Of a DNA stretch of 64,000 nt, positions 42,681 to 51,501 are shown piece after piece; position 1 is the stretch's first letter, and each line of letters begins with the position of its first letter. The notes beneath the pieces were generated by a model that was not told the DNA's origin, made no database searches, and saw only the letters and a program-made list of their open reading frames with translations. A program made the translations under genes and the position numbers. The stretch is from positions 62,001 through 126,000 of the forward strand of contig NZ_JBEBOY010000005.1 in assembly GCF_040396155.1 (NCBI RefSeq). Direction: 5' to 3'. The stretch comes from Tissierella praeacuta_A. Its GTDB lineage: Bacteria; Bacillota; Clostridia; Tissierellales; Tissierellaceae.

Positions 42681-44092
42681 TTACTTTTGTATTTTTTTAA
42701 TTTATGTTGTAAAGTTTGTCTTTTTATTCCTAATTCTTCAGCAGTTCTAGATATATTTGATTGATTATTATTTAAAGTGTTAAATATAATGTCTCTCTCC
42801 AAATCCTCTAAAATCTTAGGTAAGGATTTATTTTTTTCTTGAAAAATAGACGAATTTTTCAAAGGTCTATCTTGCATTATGTGAATAGATGAAATAAAAT
42901 CTTCTCTCTTCAATGTTTTTTCATTACTACTTACTATATTCATGGCTCCCTCTATTACATTACCTAATTCTCTAACATTTCCCGGCCAAGAATATTCCAT
43001 AAAAGAACTTAATACATCTTCAGATATGTTTTCTACCTTTTTCCCAAATAGCGGATTATATTTATTAATAAAATGATTTGCTAATAGAACTATATCATTT
43101 CTTCTTTCAATTAATAATGGTATCCGTACGAAGATAACATTTAATCTATAATATAAATCCTTTCTAAGAATTCCTTTTTTTAAACTTGCTATAGGATCCT
43201 CATTTGTTGTGGCTATTATGCGTACATCAATTGGTATATCCTTTATACCTCCAACACGTCTTATATATCCTTCCTGCAGCACCCTTAAAAGCTTTGCTTG
43301 TAATGATAAGGACATAGAGTTAATTTCATCCAACATTAAGGTTCCCCCATTAGCCTGCTCAAAAATACCTTCTCTTTCTATGGCTCCAGTAAATCCTCCT
43401 TTATCGGTTCCAAATAATATTCCTTCAAGAAGTGTTTCGGGTATTGCTGCACAATTTTGAGCTATGAAAGGTTTATTAGCTCTTATTCCTCCATAGTGAA
43501 TACTTTGAGCAAATAGTTCTTTACCTGTACCTGTATCCCCGTATATCAATACAGATGAACTTGAATTACTAGCTTTTTCTGCTATCTTCTTAGCTAATGA
43601 AATAGATGGATCTTCACCTATAATATCATTAAAATTATATCTCTTTATTTTAGCTTTAAGATTTTTCTTTGAAAATTTTGCTGACGATAATTCATTTTGC
43701 AGTTCTATTAATTGATCTGATAAATTTTTAATATGAGTTATATTATTAGCTATTTCAAGAGCCCCTATTATCTTTTCATCAGCGTAAAGGGGTATGGTGG
43801 AATTTATAGTAGTTATTCTTTGTCCCTTAAAATTCAAATAGGATTGAGTGCTATTTAAAATAGCTTCCCCAGTATGCAGAACTTTTATTAATGTAGAAGT
43901 TTCTTCATTTAAACTTGGAAAGATTTCTAAAATATCCTTTTCAACAACCTGTTCTGTATCTAAGCCCTCCAAACGAGCCATGACCTTATTATATATAATA
44001 GTACGTCTTTCCTTATCTATTACATGAATACCTATATCTGCATGATGCAAAATATTTTGCATTATAATTTTATTTAAATCAATTTTTTTCAT
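42668..44092 (-). CDS. Sigma-54-dependent transcriptional activator (PAS-AAA-Fis, RocR-like)
   Basis: A 474-residue enhancer-binding protein. A PAS sensory domain (residues ~10-120, IGIHVIDKERRTIIYNKVMA) and a short coiled linker precede the AAA+ domain, with Walker A GDTGTGKE at 185-192 and Walker B GGTLMLDE at 249-256. A Fis-type helix-turn-helix ends the protein (SRTAEELGIKRQTLQHKLKK). The sigma-54 contact loop reads GGFTGA at 232-237 instead of the usual GAFTGA. It is followed by its terminator and then the -24/-12 promoter of ord. It is therefore the likely activator of ornithine fermentation, sensing an amino acid through the PAS domain. Confidence 0.9.
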   Translation of the reverse strand: MKKIDLNKIIMQNILHHADIGIHVIDKERRTIIYNKVMARLEGLDTEQVVEKDILEIFPSLNEETSTLIKVLHTGEAILNSTQSYLNFKGQRITTINSTIPLYADEKIIGALEIANNITHIKNLSDQLIELQNELSSAKFSKKNLKAKIKRYNFNDIIGEDPSISLAKKIAEKASNSSSSVLIYGDTGTGKELFAQSIHYGGIRANKPFIAQNCAAIPETLLEGILFGTDKGGFTGAIEREGIFEQANGGTLMLDEINSMSLSLQAKLLRVLQEGYIRRVGGIKDIPIDVRIIATTNEDPIASLKKGILRKDLYYRLNVIFVRIPLLIERRNDIVLLANHFINKYNPLFGKKVENISEDVLSSFMEYSWPGNVRELGNVIEGAMNIVSSNEKTLKREDFISSIHIMQDRPLKNSSIFQEKNKSLPKILEDLERDIIFNTLNNNQSNISRTAEELGIKRQTLQHKLKKYKSNAKI

Positions 44093-44107
44093 TCTATCAT
44101 CCTTAGC

Positions 44108-44845
44108 TTATGGATTTAAGGTTATAGCAGCAATCATCCTATTCTTTGTTCCCTTTTCTCCTCTATACGAATATAATTTATCCATATTACAAGATGTACA
44201 AAAATTACTTTCATAAATATTTTCATCTTTTATGCCTAGATTTAATAAATTCATCTTATTTACTTTCCATAAATCTAGATATACCTTATTATCCTTATAT
44301 ATAATTATATCTGAATACTTTGGATATTCATCTTTAAAAAGTTTTTCTACATCATGTCCGATTTCATAGCAGCAGGAACCAATAGATGGACCTATTGCTG
44401 CGGAAATATCTTTTATATTACAATTAAATTTTTTCATCATATTTTCTATTATTACTTTATTAATATTTCTTAATGTTCCCTTCCAACCTGCATGAGCTAA
44501 AGCTATAACCTCTTTAACATTATCATAAAAATAAATAGGTACACAATCAGCATGATAAGTACAAATTGCTATGCCTTTTTTATTTGTTATAAGCCCATCT
44601 CTTTCTAACGTATTTATTTCCATATTATTCTGATCATCTATAACCAAAATATCTATTCCGTGAACTTGTTTTACCCTATATATCTTTTCATCAGGTATAT
44701 TAAATACTTCAGATAAATTATTAAATAACCTGTCCTGCTGCCAACCAAGCCTTGAGGAAAAAACATGATTCATATTTTCATCAAAGCTAAATCCTTCTAT
44801 TTGATAATATAAAATATCATTTTTATATCTTTCTACAATTCCCAT
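44108..44845 (-). CDS. pgeF: Peptidoglycan editing factor / multicopper-like YfiH family
   Basis: A 245-residue cytoplasmic protein of the YfiH/DUF152 (laccase-domain) family. Metal ligands are evident in ICTYHADCVPIYFYD (His/Cys), LAHAGWKGTLRNI and IGPSIGSCCYEIG. Members have been described as peptidoglycan editing factor (removing misincorporated residues from UDP-MurNAc peptides) and as purine nucleoside phosphorylases. It commonly ends the ftsZ-sigE-sigG-nrdR neighbourhood in Firmicutes, as here. The ATG at 44845 is 8 nt behind AGGAG; an earlier in-frame ATG at 44866 lies inside nrdR. Confidence 0.9.
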   Translation of the reverse strand: MGIVERYKNDILYYQIEGFSFDENMNHVFSSRLGWQQDRLFNNLSEVFNIPDEKIYRVKQVHGIDILVIDDQNNMEINTLERDGLITNKKGIAICTYHADCVPIYFYDNVKEVIALAHAGWKGTLRNINKVIIENMMKKFNCNIKDISAAIGPSIGSCCYEIGHDVEKLFKDEYPKYSDIIIYKDNKVYLDLWKVNKMNLLNLGIKDENIYESNFCTSCNMDKLYSYRGEKGTKNRMIAAITLNP

Positions 44846-44849
44846 ATTC

Positions 44850-45320
44850 TTATCTCCTATTTTCATTTCCTTCGTCTAATATCTTTTTCAGTTCTTCCAT
44901 AAATGAATTCAAATCTTTAAATTGTCTATATACAGATGCAAATCTTACATATGATACTTCATCAATATCTTTTAATCTATCCATTACTATTTCTCCAATT
45001 TTTTCAGATTTAACCTCTCTTTGTAATGAATTATCTAGATTTTTTTCAACTTCATCTACTACATTTTCAATGGTACTCATTGAAACAGGTCTTTTTTCAC
45101 AAGCTTTTATTATGCCATTTAATAATTTATTTCTATCATAGGATTCTCTATTTCCATTCTTCTTCACTATAATAAGAGGTATTTCCTCGATTTTCTCATA
45201 TGTGGTAAACCTCTTATTACATTTTATACATTCCCGCCTTCTACGAATGGTTTGTCCTTCGTCAGTAGGTCTAGAATCAACTACCTTTGATTCAAAGTAT
45301 GAACAAAATGGGCATTTCAT
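44850..45320 (-). CDS. nrdR: Ribonucleotide reductase repressor NrdR
   Basis: A 156-residue zinc-ribbon/ATP-cone repressor of ribonucleotide reductase genes. Zinc ligands are Cys-3, Cys-6, Cys-31 and Cys-34 (MKCPFCSYFESK and RECIKC). The ATP-cone begins at PLIIVKKNGNRESYDRNKLL. The length is typical. It senses (d)ATP and binds NrdR boxes. No such box was noticed in this window. It lies 4 nt before pgeF. Confidence 0.96.
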   Translation of the reverse strand: MKCPFCSYFESKVVDSRPTDEGQTIRRRRECIKCNKRFTTYEKIEEIPLIIVKKNGNRESYDRNKLLNGIIKACEKRPVSMSTIENVVDEVEKNLDNSLQREVKSEKIGEIVMDRLKDIDEVSYVRFASVYRQFKDLNSFMEELKKILDEGNENRR

Positions 45321-45376
45321 ATTTTCACCTCTTTTAGTCTTCTATAGCTTATTATATTATAATGAATATAAAATGT

Positions 45377-45625
45377 CTAACCAGATATTTCATTCTTATA
45401 ATCAACTAAAATAGTATCTGTACCTATTTTTATTATATCATTCCAAGCTATAACCATTTCAGAATTCTTTCCAAAGAAACCTAAAACTCTTCCCATTCCA
45501 TTTATTACTATTGCATCTACACGCCCTTCCTCTAAATTCAACTCAAAATCATCAATATATCCCATTCTTTCACCATTATTTATATTTATTATTTCCTTTT
45601 CTCTTATTTCTGATAATTTTAACAC
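45377..45625 (-). CDS. PRC-barrel protein, YlmC/YmxH family
   Basis: An 82-residue single PRC-barrel domain (EIREKEIININNGERMGYID, FELNLEEGRVDAIVINGMG). YlmC/YmxH proteins are small sporulation- or division-associated proteins found after sigG in Firmicutes. Their molecular role is not defined. AGGTGGG precedes the ATG. It lies downstream of the sigG terminator, so it has its own promoter or is a separate unit with nrdR and pgeF. Confidence 0.9.
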   Translation of the reverse strand: MLKLSEIREKEIININNGERMGYIDDFELNLEEGRVDAIVINGMGRVLGFFGKNSEMVIAWNDIIKIGTDTILVDYKNEISG

Positions 45626-45765
45626 AATCCCACCTCTTTCTAGTTATTTACCCTATACTATGTATATATCATAATAAAATGAAAATATGACTAAAATTTA
45701 ATGAAGCAGAACTAATTAAATGAAATAAAATTAAATTTCTAGGTTTATAAAGTACAATAACAGAA

Positions 45766-45799
45766 AAATAGATTTGCATATTTATCTGCAAATCTATTT
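45766..45799 (-). terminator. sigG terminator
   Basis: AAATAGATTTGCA / TGCAAATCTATTT, a 13-bp stem with an 8-nt loop, 60 nt after the sigG stop. The minus-strand exit is TTCTGTTATTG. Confidence 0.65.
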
Positions 45800-45861
45800 C
45801 TGTTAAATAATTCTATGAAATCTTTTATAACTCAAATTTTATCTTGATAACTTTTATGGTA

Positions 45862-46635
45862 TTAAACATATTTTCTCATTTGTCTTAATGCATTTTTTTC
45901 AAGTCTTGATACTTGTGCCTGTGAAATCCCTATTTCTTCTGCAACTTCCATTTGAGTTTTTCCCTCATAGAATCTTAAATTTAAAATCTGTTTTTCTCTA
46001 TTATTCAATTTATCCATAGCTTCTCTAAGTGCTATTTCTCTCAGCCATATTTCATCTTCAGCTTTTTCATCCTTAACTTGATCCATTACAAATATGGCAT
46101 CGCCACTATCATGAAATATTGGCTCAAATAAGGAAACTGGTTCTTGAATTGCTTCTAATGCAAATACTACATCTTCCTTTGGAAGGTTCAGCTCCTCTGC
46201 TATTTCATATATGGTAGGTTCTTTAGAATTTCTATTAATCAACTGTTCTCTGGCATTTAAAGCTTTATAGGCAATATCTCTAAGGGATCTTGACACCCTG
46301 ATTGAATTATTGTCCCTTAAATATCTTCTTATTTCTCCTATAATCATAGGTACAGCATAAGTGGAAAAGCGTACATTTTGACTTAAATCAAAATTATCAA
46401 TAGCTTTTATTAAACCAATACAGCCTACCTGAAATAAATCATCAACATGTTCTCCTCGTCTATTAAATCTCTGAATAATACTAAGTACCAATCTTAAATT
46501 ACCTTGTATGAATTCTTCCCTTGCCTTCAAATCTCCCGCCTTTATTTTAATAAATAATTTTTGCATTTCTTCATTAGTTAGTACTGGAAGCTTTGAAGTA
46601 TTTACTCCACATATCTCCACTTTAGACATATGCAT
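45862..46635 (-). CDS. sigG: Forespore sigma factor SigG
   Basis: A 257-residue sigma-70 family factor that drives late forespore genes. The N-terminus KVEICGVNTSKLPVLTNEEM is the characteristic SigG opening. Region 2 (RFSTYAVPMIIGEIRRYLRD) and region 4 (MEVAEEIGISQAQVSRLEKN) are nearly family-consensus. It follows sigE, from which a 19-bp stem separates it, allowing separate late expression by SigF/SigG as known in Bacillus. I could not identify its promoter with confidence. Confidence 0.96.
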   Translation of the reverse strand: MHMSKVEICGVNTSKLPVLTNEEMQKLFIKIKAGDLKAREEFIQGNLRLVLSIIQRFNRRGEHVDDLFQVGCIGLIKAIDNFDLSQNVRFSTYAVPMIIGEIRRYLRDNNSIRVSRSLRDIAYKALNAREQLINRNSKEPTIYEIAEELNLPKEDVVFALEAIQEPVSLFEPIFHDSGDAIFVMDQVKDEKAEDEIWLREIALREAMDKLNNREKQILNLRFYEGKTQMEVAEEIGISQAQVSRLEKNALRQMRKYV

Positions 46636-46682
46636 TTACATTCATCCTTTCATGCTGTATTGCCCCTTTCGTATAAAATTAT

Positions 46683-46725
46683 TGCCTCTAATATTATTTT
46701 TATTCAAAAAATAATATTAGAGGCA
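46683..46725 (-). terminator. Hairpin between sigE and sigG
   Basis: Perfect 19-bp stem TGCCTCTAATATTATTTTT with its complement and a 5-nt loop, 8 nt past the sigE stop. It would limit read-through of the early spoIIGA-sigE transcript into sigG. Confidence 0.75.
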
Positions 46726-46732
46726 GACCAAT

Positions 46733-47449
46733 TTACATCAATTTTACCATTTCTTTCCTAAGCCTTTTTATTATCCTTTTTTCTAACCTAGATATATATG
46801 ATTGGGAAATGCCTAGTAAATCTGCTACTTCTTTTTGAGTCTTTTCTTTTCCATTATAAAGACCAAACCTCATCTCTATTATGACTTTTTCCCTGCTAGA
46901 TAGTCTATCTATTGCTTGTTTAAGAAGTGTTTTATCTACTTCCATCTCAATATCTTTAAAAATTATATCCCCATCGGTACCTAAAATATCTGATAGTAAA
47001 AGTTCATTTCCATCCCAATCAATGTTTAATGGTTCATCTAATGATATCTCTGATTTCATTTTGCTAGTTCGCCTTAAATACATTAATATTTCATTTTCTA
47101 TACACTTCGATGCATATGTAGCCAGCTTTATATTTTTATCTGGATCAAATGTATTTACAGCTTTAATTAATCCTATTGTACCTATTGAAATAAGGTCTTC
47201 TATAGATATTTTAGTATTTTCAAACTTTCTTGCTATATATACTACAAGTCTTAAATTTCTTTCAATAAGAACACCTTTAACACTTTCATCTTCTTTCAGT
47301 AAGGATAAATAATATTCTTCTTCTTCAGGTTTTAAAGGCGGAGGTAATACTTCTCCACTGCCAATATAATAAATTCCTCTATTTAATTTTAACTTATTTA
47401 ATATCCTATTTAATAACATATGTAATTTCATTTTAATTTTTATTAGCAT
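46733..47449 (-). CDS. sigE: Mother-cell sigma factor SigE (pro-form)
   Basis: A 238-residue sigma factor with the amphipathic pro-sequence of pro-SigE (MKLHMLLNRILNKLKLNRGI, then YYIGSGEVLPPPLKPEEE). The processing site is expected near the YYIGSGE stretch. Region 2 (IGTIGLIKAVNTFDPDKN) and region 4 (TQKEVADLLGISQSYISRLE) are conserved. It drives early mother-cell gene expression after cleavage by SpoIIGA. Its start overlaps the end of spoIIGA by 17 nt, so protease and substrate are translationally coupled. Confidence 0.96.
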   Translation of the reverse strand: MLIKIKMKLHMLLNRILNKLKLNRGIYYIGSGEVLPPPLKPEEEEYYLSLLKEDESVKGVLIERNLRLVVYIARKFENTKISIEDLISIGTIGLIKAVNTFDPDKNIKLATYASKCIENEILMYLRRTSKMKSEISLDEPLNIDWDGNELLLSDILGTDGDIIFKDIEMEVDKTLLKQAIDRLSSREKVIIEMRFGLYNGKEKTQKEVADLLGISQSYISRLEKRIIKRLRKEMVKLM

Positions 47450-48356
47450 ACAAATTCCCCCTATTTAATATACTCAAATTTAATAAGCCACTATATTTAT
47501 TATCTATGGAAAGCTTATCATTAAAAATCCCTATTAATAACTCATCATGGATTTTTTCAAAACCATTATCCAAAATAGATATATAATCCGGTTTAAATCC
47601 TATTAGCATGCCATTATTTGAACCAATTGATTTATATGGAATAAATCTAATCATTAATTCTTCTCTTAGTTCCTTAATAACTTTTTCTATAGCAATAAAA
47701 TCATTTTCTTTCTTACAATTGAAGATTTGTTTTATTGGTTCAGGTAATAAATCATTTAGAACACTATATTCTACAACAAAAACTGGTAATTTAGATAATG
47801 GTTCGATTAATGAATTACCTGTATCAGTCAATGCTGTAAAAGTTGAGCTTTTATTATTTAAGTAAATAGTTACCTCTAGCAATTCCTTTTCTTGTGATAA
47901 TTTTTCTTGATAATAATGAACCATGTTTTTAATCATAATTCCACCTAATATTACTCCTAATATTATATATTTAACAGGAAATCCACCTACTGTTTTATCA
48001 GGATTAAACAATATATTGTGATAATTATTATTAAAATAATAAAAACCAATACTTGCTCCTGCGAATATGAAAGATATAACATAAAAAGCAGATAGCTGTT
48101 TTATATAGAGAACCATAGACTTAGAATTATATGCTAGTTTTACTATAATAATTGATATAAGCATTTTTATATAAAATTTTGTAAGAAAGCTTAAGGACGG
48201 AAAGAATAAGGCAAATGGGTATAATGCAGATATTGCTGCGGTGATGAAAATTCTACTTCTCTTTGCTTTTGTTCTAGTAACAATTTTTGTGCTTTGCAAT
48301 ATAGCATAGTTTATAATAAAATTTTCAATGAATAAATATTCTGCTATTATATACAA
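47433..48356 (-). CDS. spoIIGA: Sporulation sigma-E processing protease SpoIIGA
   Basis: A 307-residue integral membrane aspartic protease. About five membrane helices fill residues 1-145. A cytoplasmic protease domain follows, with the catalytic motif DTGN (Asp-178 in TALTDTGNSLIEPL). It activates pro-SigE in the mother cell on a signal from the forespore. The gene directly precedes sigE and follows ftsZ, the conserved order in spore formers. It starts behind AAAGGAGG. Confidence 0.95.
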   Translation of the reverse strand: MYIIAEYLFIENFIINYAILQSTKIVTRTKAKRSRIFITAAISALYPFALFFPSLSFLTKFYIKMLISIIIVKLAYNSKSMVLYIKQLSAFYVISFIFAGASIGFYYFNNNYHNILFNPDKTVGGFPVKYIILGVILGGIMIKNMVHYYQEKLSQEKELLEVTIYLNNKSSTFTALTDTGNSLIEPLSKLPVFVVEYSVLNDLLPEPIKQIFNCKKENDFIAIEKVIKELREELMIRFIPYKSIGSNNGMLIGFKPDYISILDNGFEKIHDELLIGIFNDKLSIDNKYSGLLNLSILNRGNLYANKN

Positions 48357-48443
48357 AGGAATACCTCCTTTGATTTATTTTATTCCTTAATAAAGATTAT
48401 AGGACATAGAATCTATTTTTTTTGTCATTTTATAGGCAAAATA

Positions 48444-48475
48444 AAAAACGTATCTCACCAATAAGATACGTTTTT
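48444..48475 (-). terminator. ftsZ terminator
   Basis: AAAAACGTATCT / AGATACGTTTTT, a 12-bp stem with an 8-nt loop, followed on the minus strand by TTTATTTTG, 20 nt past the ftsZ stop. It closes the division operon before spoIIGA. Confidence 0.85.
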
Positions 48476-48494
48476 CTACCTATTTTTATTACAA

Positions 48495-49598
48495 TCATTT
48501 TTTATCTCTTCTTCTAAGGAAAATTGGAATATCTAGTTCATCACTATCAAGATCAGTGGCTGCCTCATCTTTCGCATTATCATTAACATTATTATTAATA
48601 CTATTATCATTTATTCCTGATTTCATATTATTTTTATCCACAGATAATATATCGAATCCTGTTGCAATAACAGTTATTTTAATTTCATCTTTTAGAGTTT
48701 CATCAATACCTGCACCAAATATTATATTTGCATCTTTATCTACAGCAGATCTAATTAGATCTGCAGCTTCATTAACTTCAAAAATACCTAAATCTTCTCC
48801 ACCTGTAATATTTAGCAGTACAGATTTTGCACCTTCTATGGAAGTTTCCAACAACGGAGATTTTATTGCCTGTTTTGCAGCCTCTGTAGCTCTATTATCT
48901 CCTGCTGATTGGCCTATCCCCATATGAGCAATACCTTTATCATGCATTATTGTCTTAACATCCGCAAAGTCCAAATTTATAAGATTAGGAACTGCTATTA
49001 AATCTGATATTCCTTGTATTCCTTGTTTAAGAACCTCATCTGCCATTACAAATGCTTCAACCATTGTAGTCTTCTTATCTGAAACTTGAAGCAATCTATC
49101 ATTTGGTATAGTAACTAAAGTGTCCACTTTAGACTTCAGTTCTTCTATTCCTTGTTCAGCATGTTTTAACCTTCTAGGTCCTTCAAATGTAAATGGCTTA
49201 GTAACTACGCCTACTGTAAGAATACCTAATTCCTTAGCTATTTCTGCAACAATCGGTGCTGCTCCTGTACCAGTCCCGCCACCCATCCCAGCAGTAATAA
49301 ATATCATATCAGCACCCTTAAGAATTTCCATAATTTCATTTCTATTCTCTTCTGCAGCCTTTGCTCCAATATCTGGATTAGCGCCAGCACCTAATCCCCT
49401 AGTTAATTTTTCTCCTATTTGAAGTTTCACTTCTGCTTTTGAGGAATATAGTGCTTGTCTATCTGTATTCAATGCAATAAAATCAATACCTCTAACTCCA
49501 TGTTCAACCATTCTATTTACCGCATTATTGCCTCCACCGCCGACACCAATAACTTTTATCTTAGCAAATTGATCTACATCAACATCAAAATCAAACAT
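48495..49598 (-). CDS. ftsZ: Cell division protein FtsZ
   Basis: Tubulin-like GTPase forming the division ring. 367 residues from the ATG at 49598, which is 7 nt behind AAGGGGG. An in-frame upstream ATG at 49634 adds 12 unlikely residues. GTP-binding elements are VGGGGNNAVNRM near 19-30 and the tubulin signature GGGTGTG at 106-112. An Asn/Asp-rich linker (SINNNVNDNAKDE) leads to the conserved C-terminal peptide DIPIFLRRRDKK, which binds FtsA/SepF-type partners. ftsA is not beside it, so SepF or a distant ftsA must supply the anchor (inference). Confidence 0.97.
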   Translation of the reverse strand: MFDFDVDVDQFAKIKVIGVGGGGNNAVNRMVEHGVRGIDFIALNTDRQALYSSKAEVKLQIGEKLTRGLGAGANPDIGAKAAEENRNEIMEILKGADMIFITAGMGGGTGTGAAPIVAEIAKELGILTVGVVTKPFTFEGPRRLKHAEQGIEELKSKVDTLVTIPNDRLLQVSDKKTTMVEAFVMADEVLKQGIQGISDLIAVPNLINLDFADVKTIMHDKGIAHMGIGQSAGDNRATEAAKQAIKSPLLETSIEGAKSVLLNITGGEDLGIFEVNEAADLIRSAVDKDANIIFGAGIDETLKDEIKITVIATGFDILSVDKNNMKSGINDNSINNNVNDNAKDEAATDLDSDELDIPIFLRRRDKK

Positions 49599-49656
49599 TC
49601 TTTTTCCCCCTTGTATTATTATAGATACTCTCATACTTAATATAAATTTCTATAAA

Positions 49657-50010
49657 TTAATTAGATTCTTTTCTTTTAAATAGTAAAATCCTCCTAATCT
49701 TTGCAAAATTTTCAAAGAGTCGTCCGCCAAATGTAAATATGGCAGCATAATATAAAGGCACCCCTAATCTGTCACCTAAATATGCAAGAAATGCTGCTAA
49801 TGCTGCATTTCCAAAAAAACCTGAAATAAATATATTTATATTAAAGTTTTTTTCAAGATTAGACCTTATACCACCAAATACTGAATCTAAGCAAGCTAAT
49901 ATTGCTACAGATATATAAAGTGAGTAGGATGTATTATAAGTATATGGCAAGATGAAGCCTATTATAGCCCCTATTAAAATTCCAATTAGTGCAAAAAACA
50001 ATTTAATCAC
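49657..50010 (-). CDS. sbp: Small basic protein Sbp (DUF1290)
   Basis: A 117-residue membrane protein of the DUF1290 family with about three hydrophobic segments (LFFALIGILIGAIIGFIL, SLYISVAILACLDSVFGGI, FGNAALAAFLAYLG). In Firmicutes it is conserved between DUF881 genes and ftsA/ftsZ in the division cluster. Its function is unknown. The start overlaps the upstream DUF881 gene by 8 nt. Confidence 0.9.
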   Translation of the reverse strand: MIKLFFALIGILIGAIIGFILPYTYNTSYSLYISVAILACLDSVFGGIRSNLEKNFNINIFISGFFGNAALAAFLAYLGDRLGVPLYYAAIFTFGGRLFENFAKIRRILLFKRKESN

Positions 50011-50737
50011 CCTCTCCTAGTATTTTAGCATATTTAAAATTTAATATTCCAGTAAAAGCCGGAATTACAATTGAATCCTCTACTGATGTTTCAAAACCTA
50101 TTTGATACACATTTTTTAATATATCGCCATAAGTCCCAGGTGCAACAACGGAAGCATGTAATAGTTTGGGATCTCCAATAGCTTTAATAATAAAGGGAGT
50201 TACTGAGCTTCTTCCATTTATCCTAATAATAGGACCACCACATTTTATTTCTGAAGTAGCAAGTACCCTTTCTCCATTTATACTTATAGCTTCTGCACCT
50301 GCTACCCTTAAATCATTTATAATATTCAGTATATATGCATCATGGATAATATCATTATTAAGATCATATCCATCGCTTCTTTCCTCTGGATTATCATACA
50401 TTGAAATAACTATGCCTGGTCCTTTTAGAGCAGTTTGTCCAGAATGTACCTTATTGTATTTAAGCTCATCTAAAAGGAAATCAATAATATTATCATCACC
50501 TTCTGCAATATTCTCCAACAATTTCAATTCATCCTCTTTAACTTTTATCATTTTATTTAGTTCAGAAATTTCATTATTGATAGAAAGAATTTCGGCTTTT
50601 GTAGCTTGTAATGATTTAATAGTTACTGGAGCATATGTTTCTAGTTTCATTTTTATTTGAGTAGATATAAAAACACCTACTATTACACTAAATAAGGTCA
50701 GGATGATCTTTGGATTATCTCTTTTCATTACAATCAC
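50003..50737 (-). CDS. DUF881 protein (YlxW/YlxX type), second copy
   Basis: A 244-residue protein: an N-terminal membrane anchor (IILTLFSVIVGVFISTQI), a coiled coil (about residues 45-75, EISELNKMIKVKEDELKLLE) and the DUF881 domain (GPGIVISMYD, LRVAGAEAISINGERVLATS, VTPFIIKAIGDPKLL). Members are surface-facing proteins of unknown function in division clusters. It forms a tandem with the preceding paralogue, 2 nt apart. Confidence 0.9.
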   Translation of the reverse strand: MIVMKRDNPKIILTLFSVIVGVFISTQIKMKLETYAPVTIKSLQATKAEILSINNEISELNKMIKVKEDELKLLENIAEGDDNIIDFLLDELKYNKVHSGQTALKGPGIVISMYDNPEERSDGYDLNNDIIHDAYILNIINDLRVAGAEAISINGERVLATSEIKCGGPIIRINGRSSVTPFIIKAIGDPKLLHASVVAPGTYGDILKNVYQIGFETSVEDSIVIPAFTGILNFKYAKILGEGD

Positions 50738-50739
50738 CC

Positions 50740-51501
50740 CTATTGCTTAGTATTTTCTTCAACTGGATTAGAATAAATAAATTCTTTAATTCTTCTACAT
50801 TTAGGTATAACAATATTAGATTCTTGATTTACTCGAACAAGGTAATCATAATTTCTAAGTAATGTTACTATTCCACCTTTAAGGTTTAAAGCAGACTCTA
50901 AGGTTTCGGGCTTACCAATAGCTTTGATAACAATTGGTGTACTTGTTGATACTCCATTAATCTCTATATGATTTCCAGCCTTTTCTATTTCTGTAAAAGC
51001 CGTATATCTTTGATCATTAATGGATATAGCCTCAGCGTCGGCTGCATTTAAAACAGATATTACTTGAAGCACTAAATCTAATTCATCTGCTATACTATAT
51101 TCTTCACCATATTCTAAGTCTACAGGTGGGTCATTTATTTCCATTACAATTCCAGGTCCTTCTAATTCCAAATATCCTGCAAGCATTCTATATTTCATTG
51201 TATCCTTATATAGATTTTCTGCATATACGTTTTTATCCACCTCACCCATTTCATATTGCTTTATTTTAGCTTCCAGTTCCTCAATTCTTTTGGTTTGGGA
51301 TTCTCTTTCATTTTGAGCCTTCTTCAACTCTAGAGCTAATTGTTGTGCTCTTTGGGTAGGTAAAACTCCTTCACCAATAGTTTTATTTATAGTTTTAAAC
51401 TGGATGGATAAAATAATTCCCAAAAAAATTGATACCAAAGTTAATGCAATATATTCCTTAGCATTTTTCACTTTATCCCTCCCCTTCTTCATTAAGTACA
51501 A
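50740..51501 (-). CDS. DUF881 protein (YlxW/YlxX type), first copy
   Basis: A 253-residue paralogue of the next gene, with a membrane anchor (YIALTLVSIFLGIILSIQFK), a coiled coil (QLALELKKAQNERESQTKRI) and DUF881 motifs (GPGIVMEINDPPV, LNAADAEAISINDQRYTAFT, TPIVIKAIGKPETLES). The likely start may be the ATG a few codons in, since the first codons overlap the 3' end of ftsQ by 29 nt. It belongs to the division operon. Confidence 0.88.
   Translation of the reverse strand: MYLMKKGRDKVKNAKEYIALTLVSIFLGIILSIQFKTINKTIGEGVLPTQRAQQLALELKKAQNERESQTKRIEELEAKIKQYEMGEVDKNVYAENLYKDTMKYRMLAGYLELEGPGIVMEINDPPVDLEYGEEYSIADELDLVLQVISVLNAADAEAISINDQRYTAFTEIEKAGNHIEINGVSTSTPIVIKAIGKPETLESALNLKGGIVTLLRNYDYLVRVNQESNIVIPKCRRIKEFIYSNPVEENTKQ

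Noticed and set aside
34511..44092. Ornithine island as a recently acquired element
   Set aside because: No integrase, repeats or tRNA flank it, and its base composition and codon use look like those of the neighbours.
46626..46690. SigF/SigG-type promoter upstream of sigG
   Set aside because: Candidate -35 and -10 elements could be picked but none matched the known consensus well enough to report.
50166..50660. 164-codon plus-strand open frame opposite the DUF881 gene
   Set aside because: Antisense to a clearly conserved gene, no ribosome binding site, Ser/Ile/Leu-rich shadow composition.
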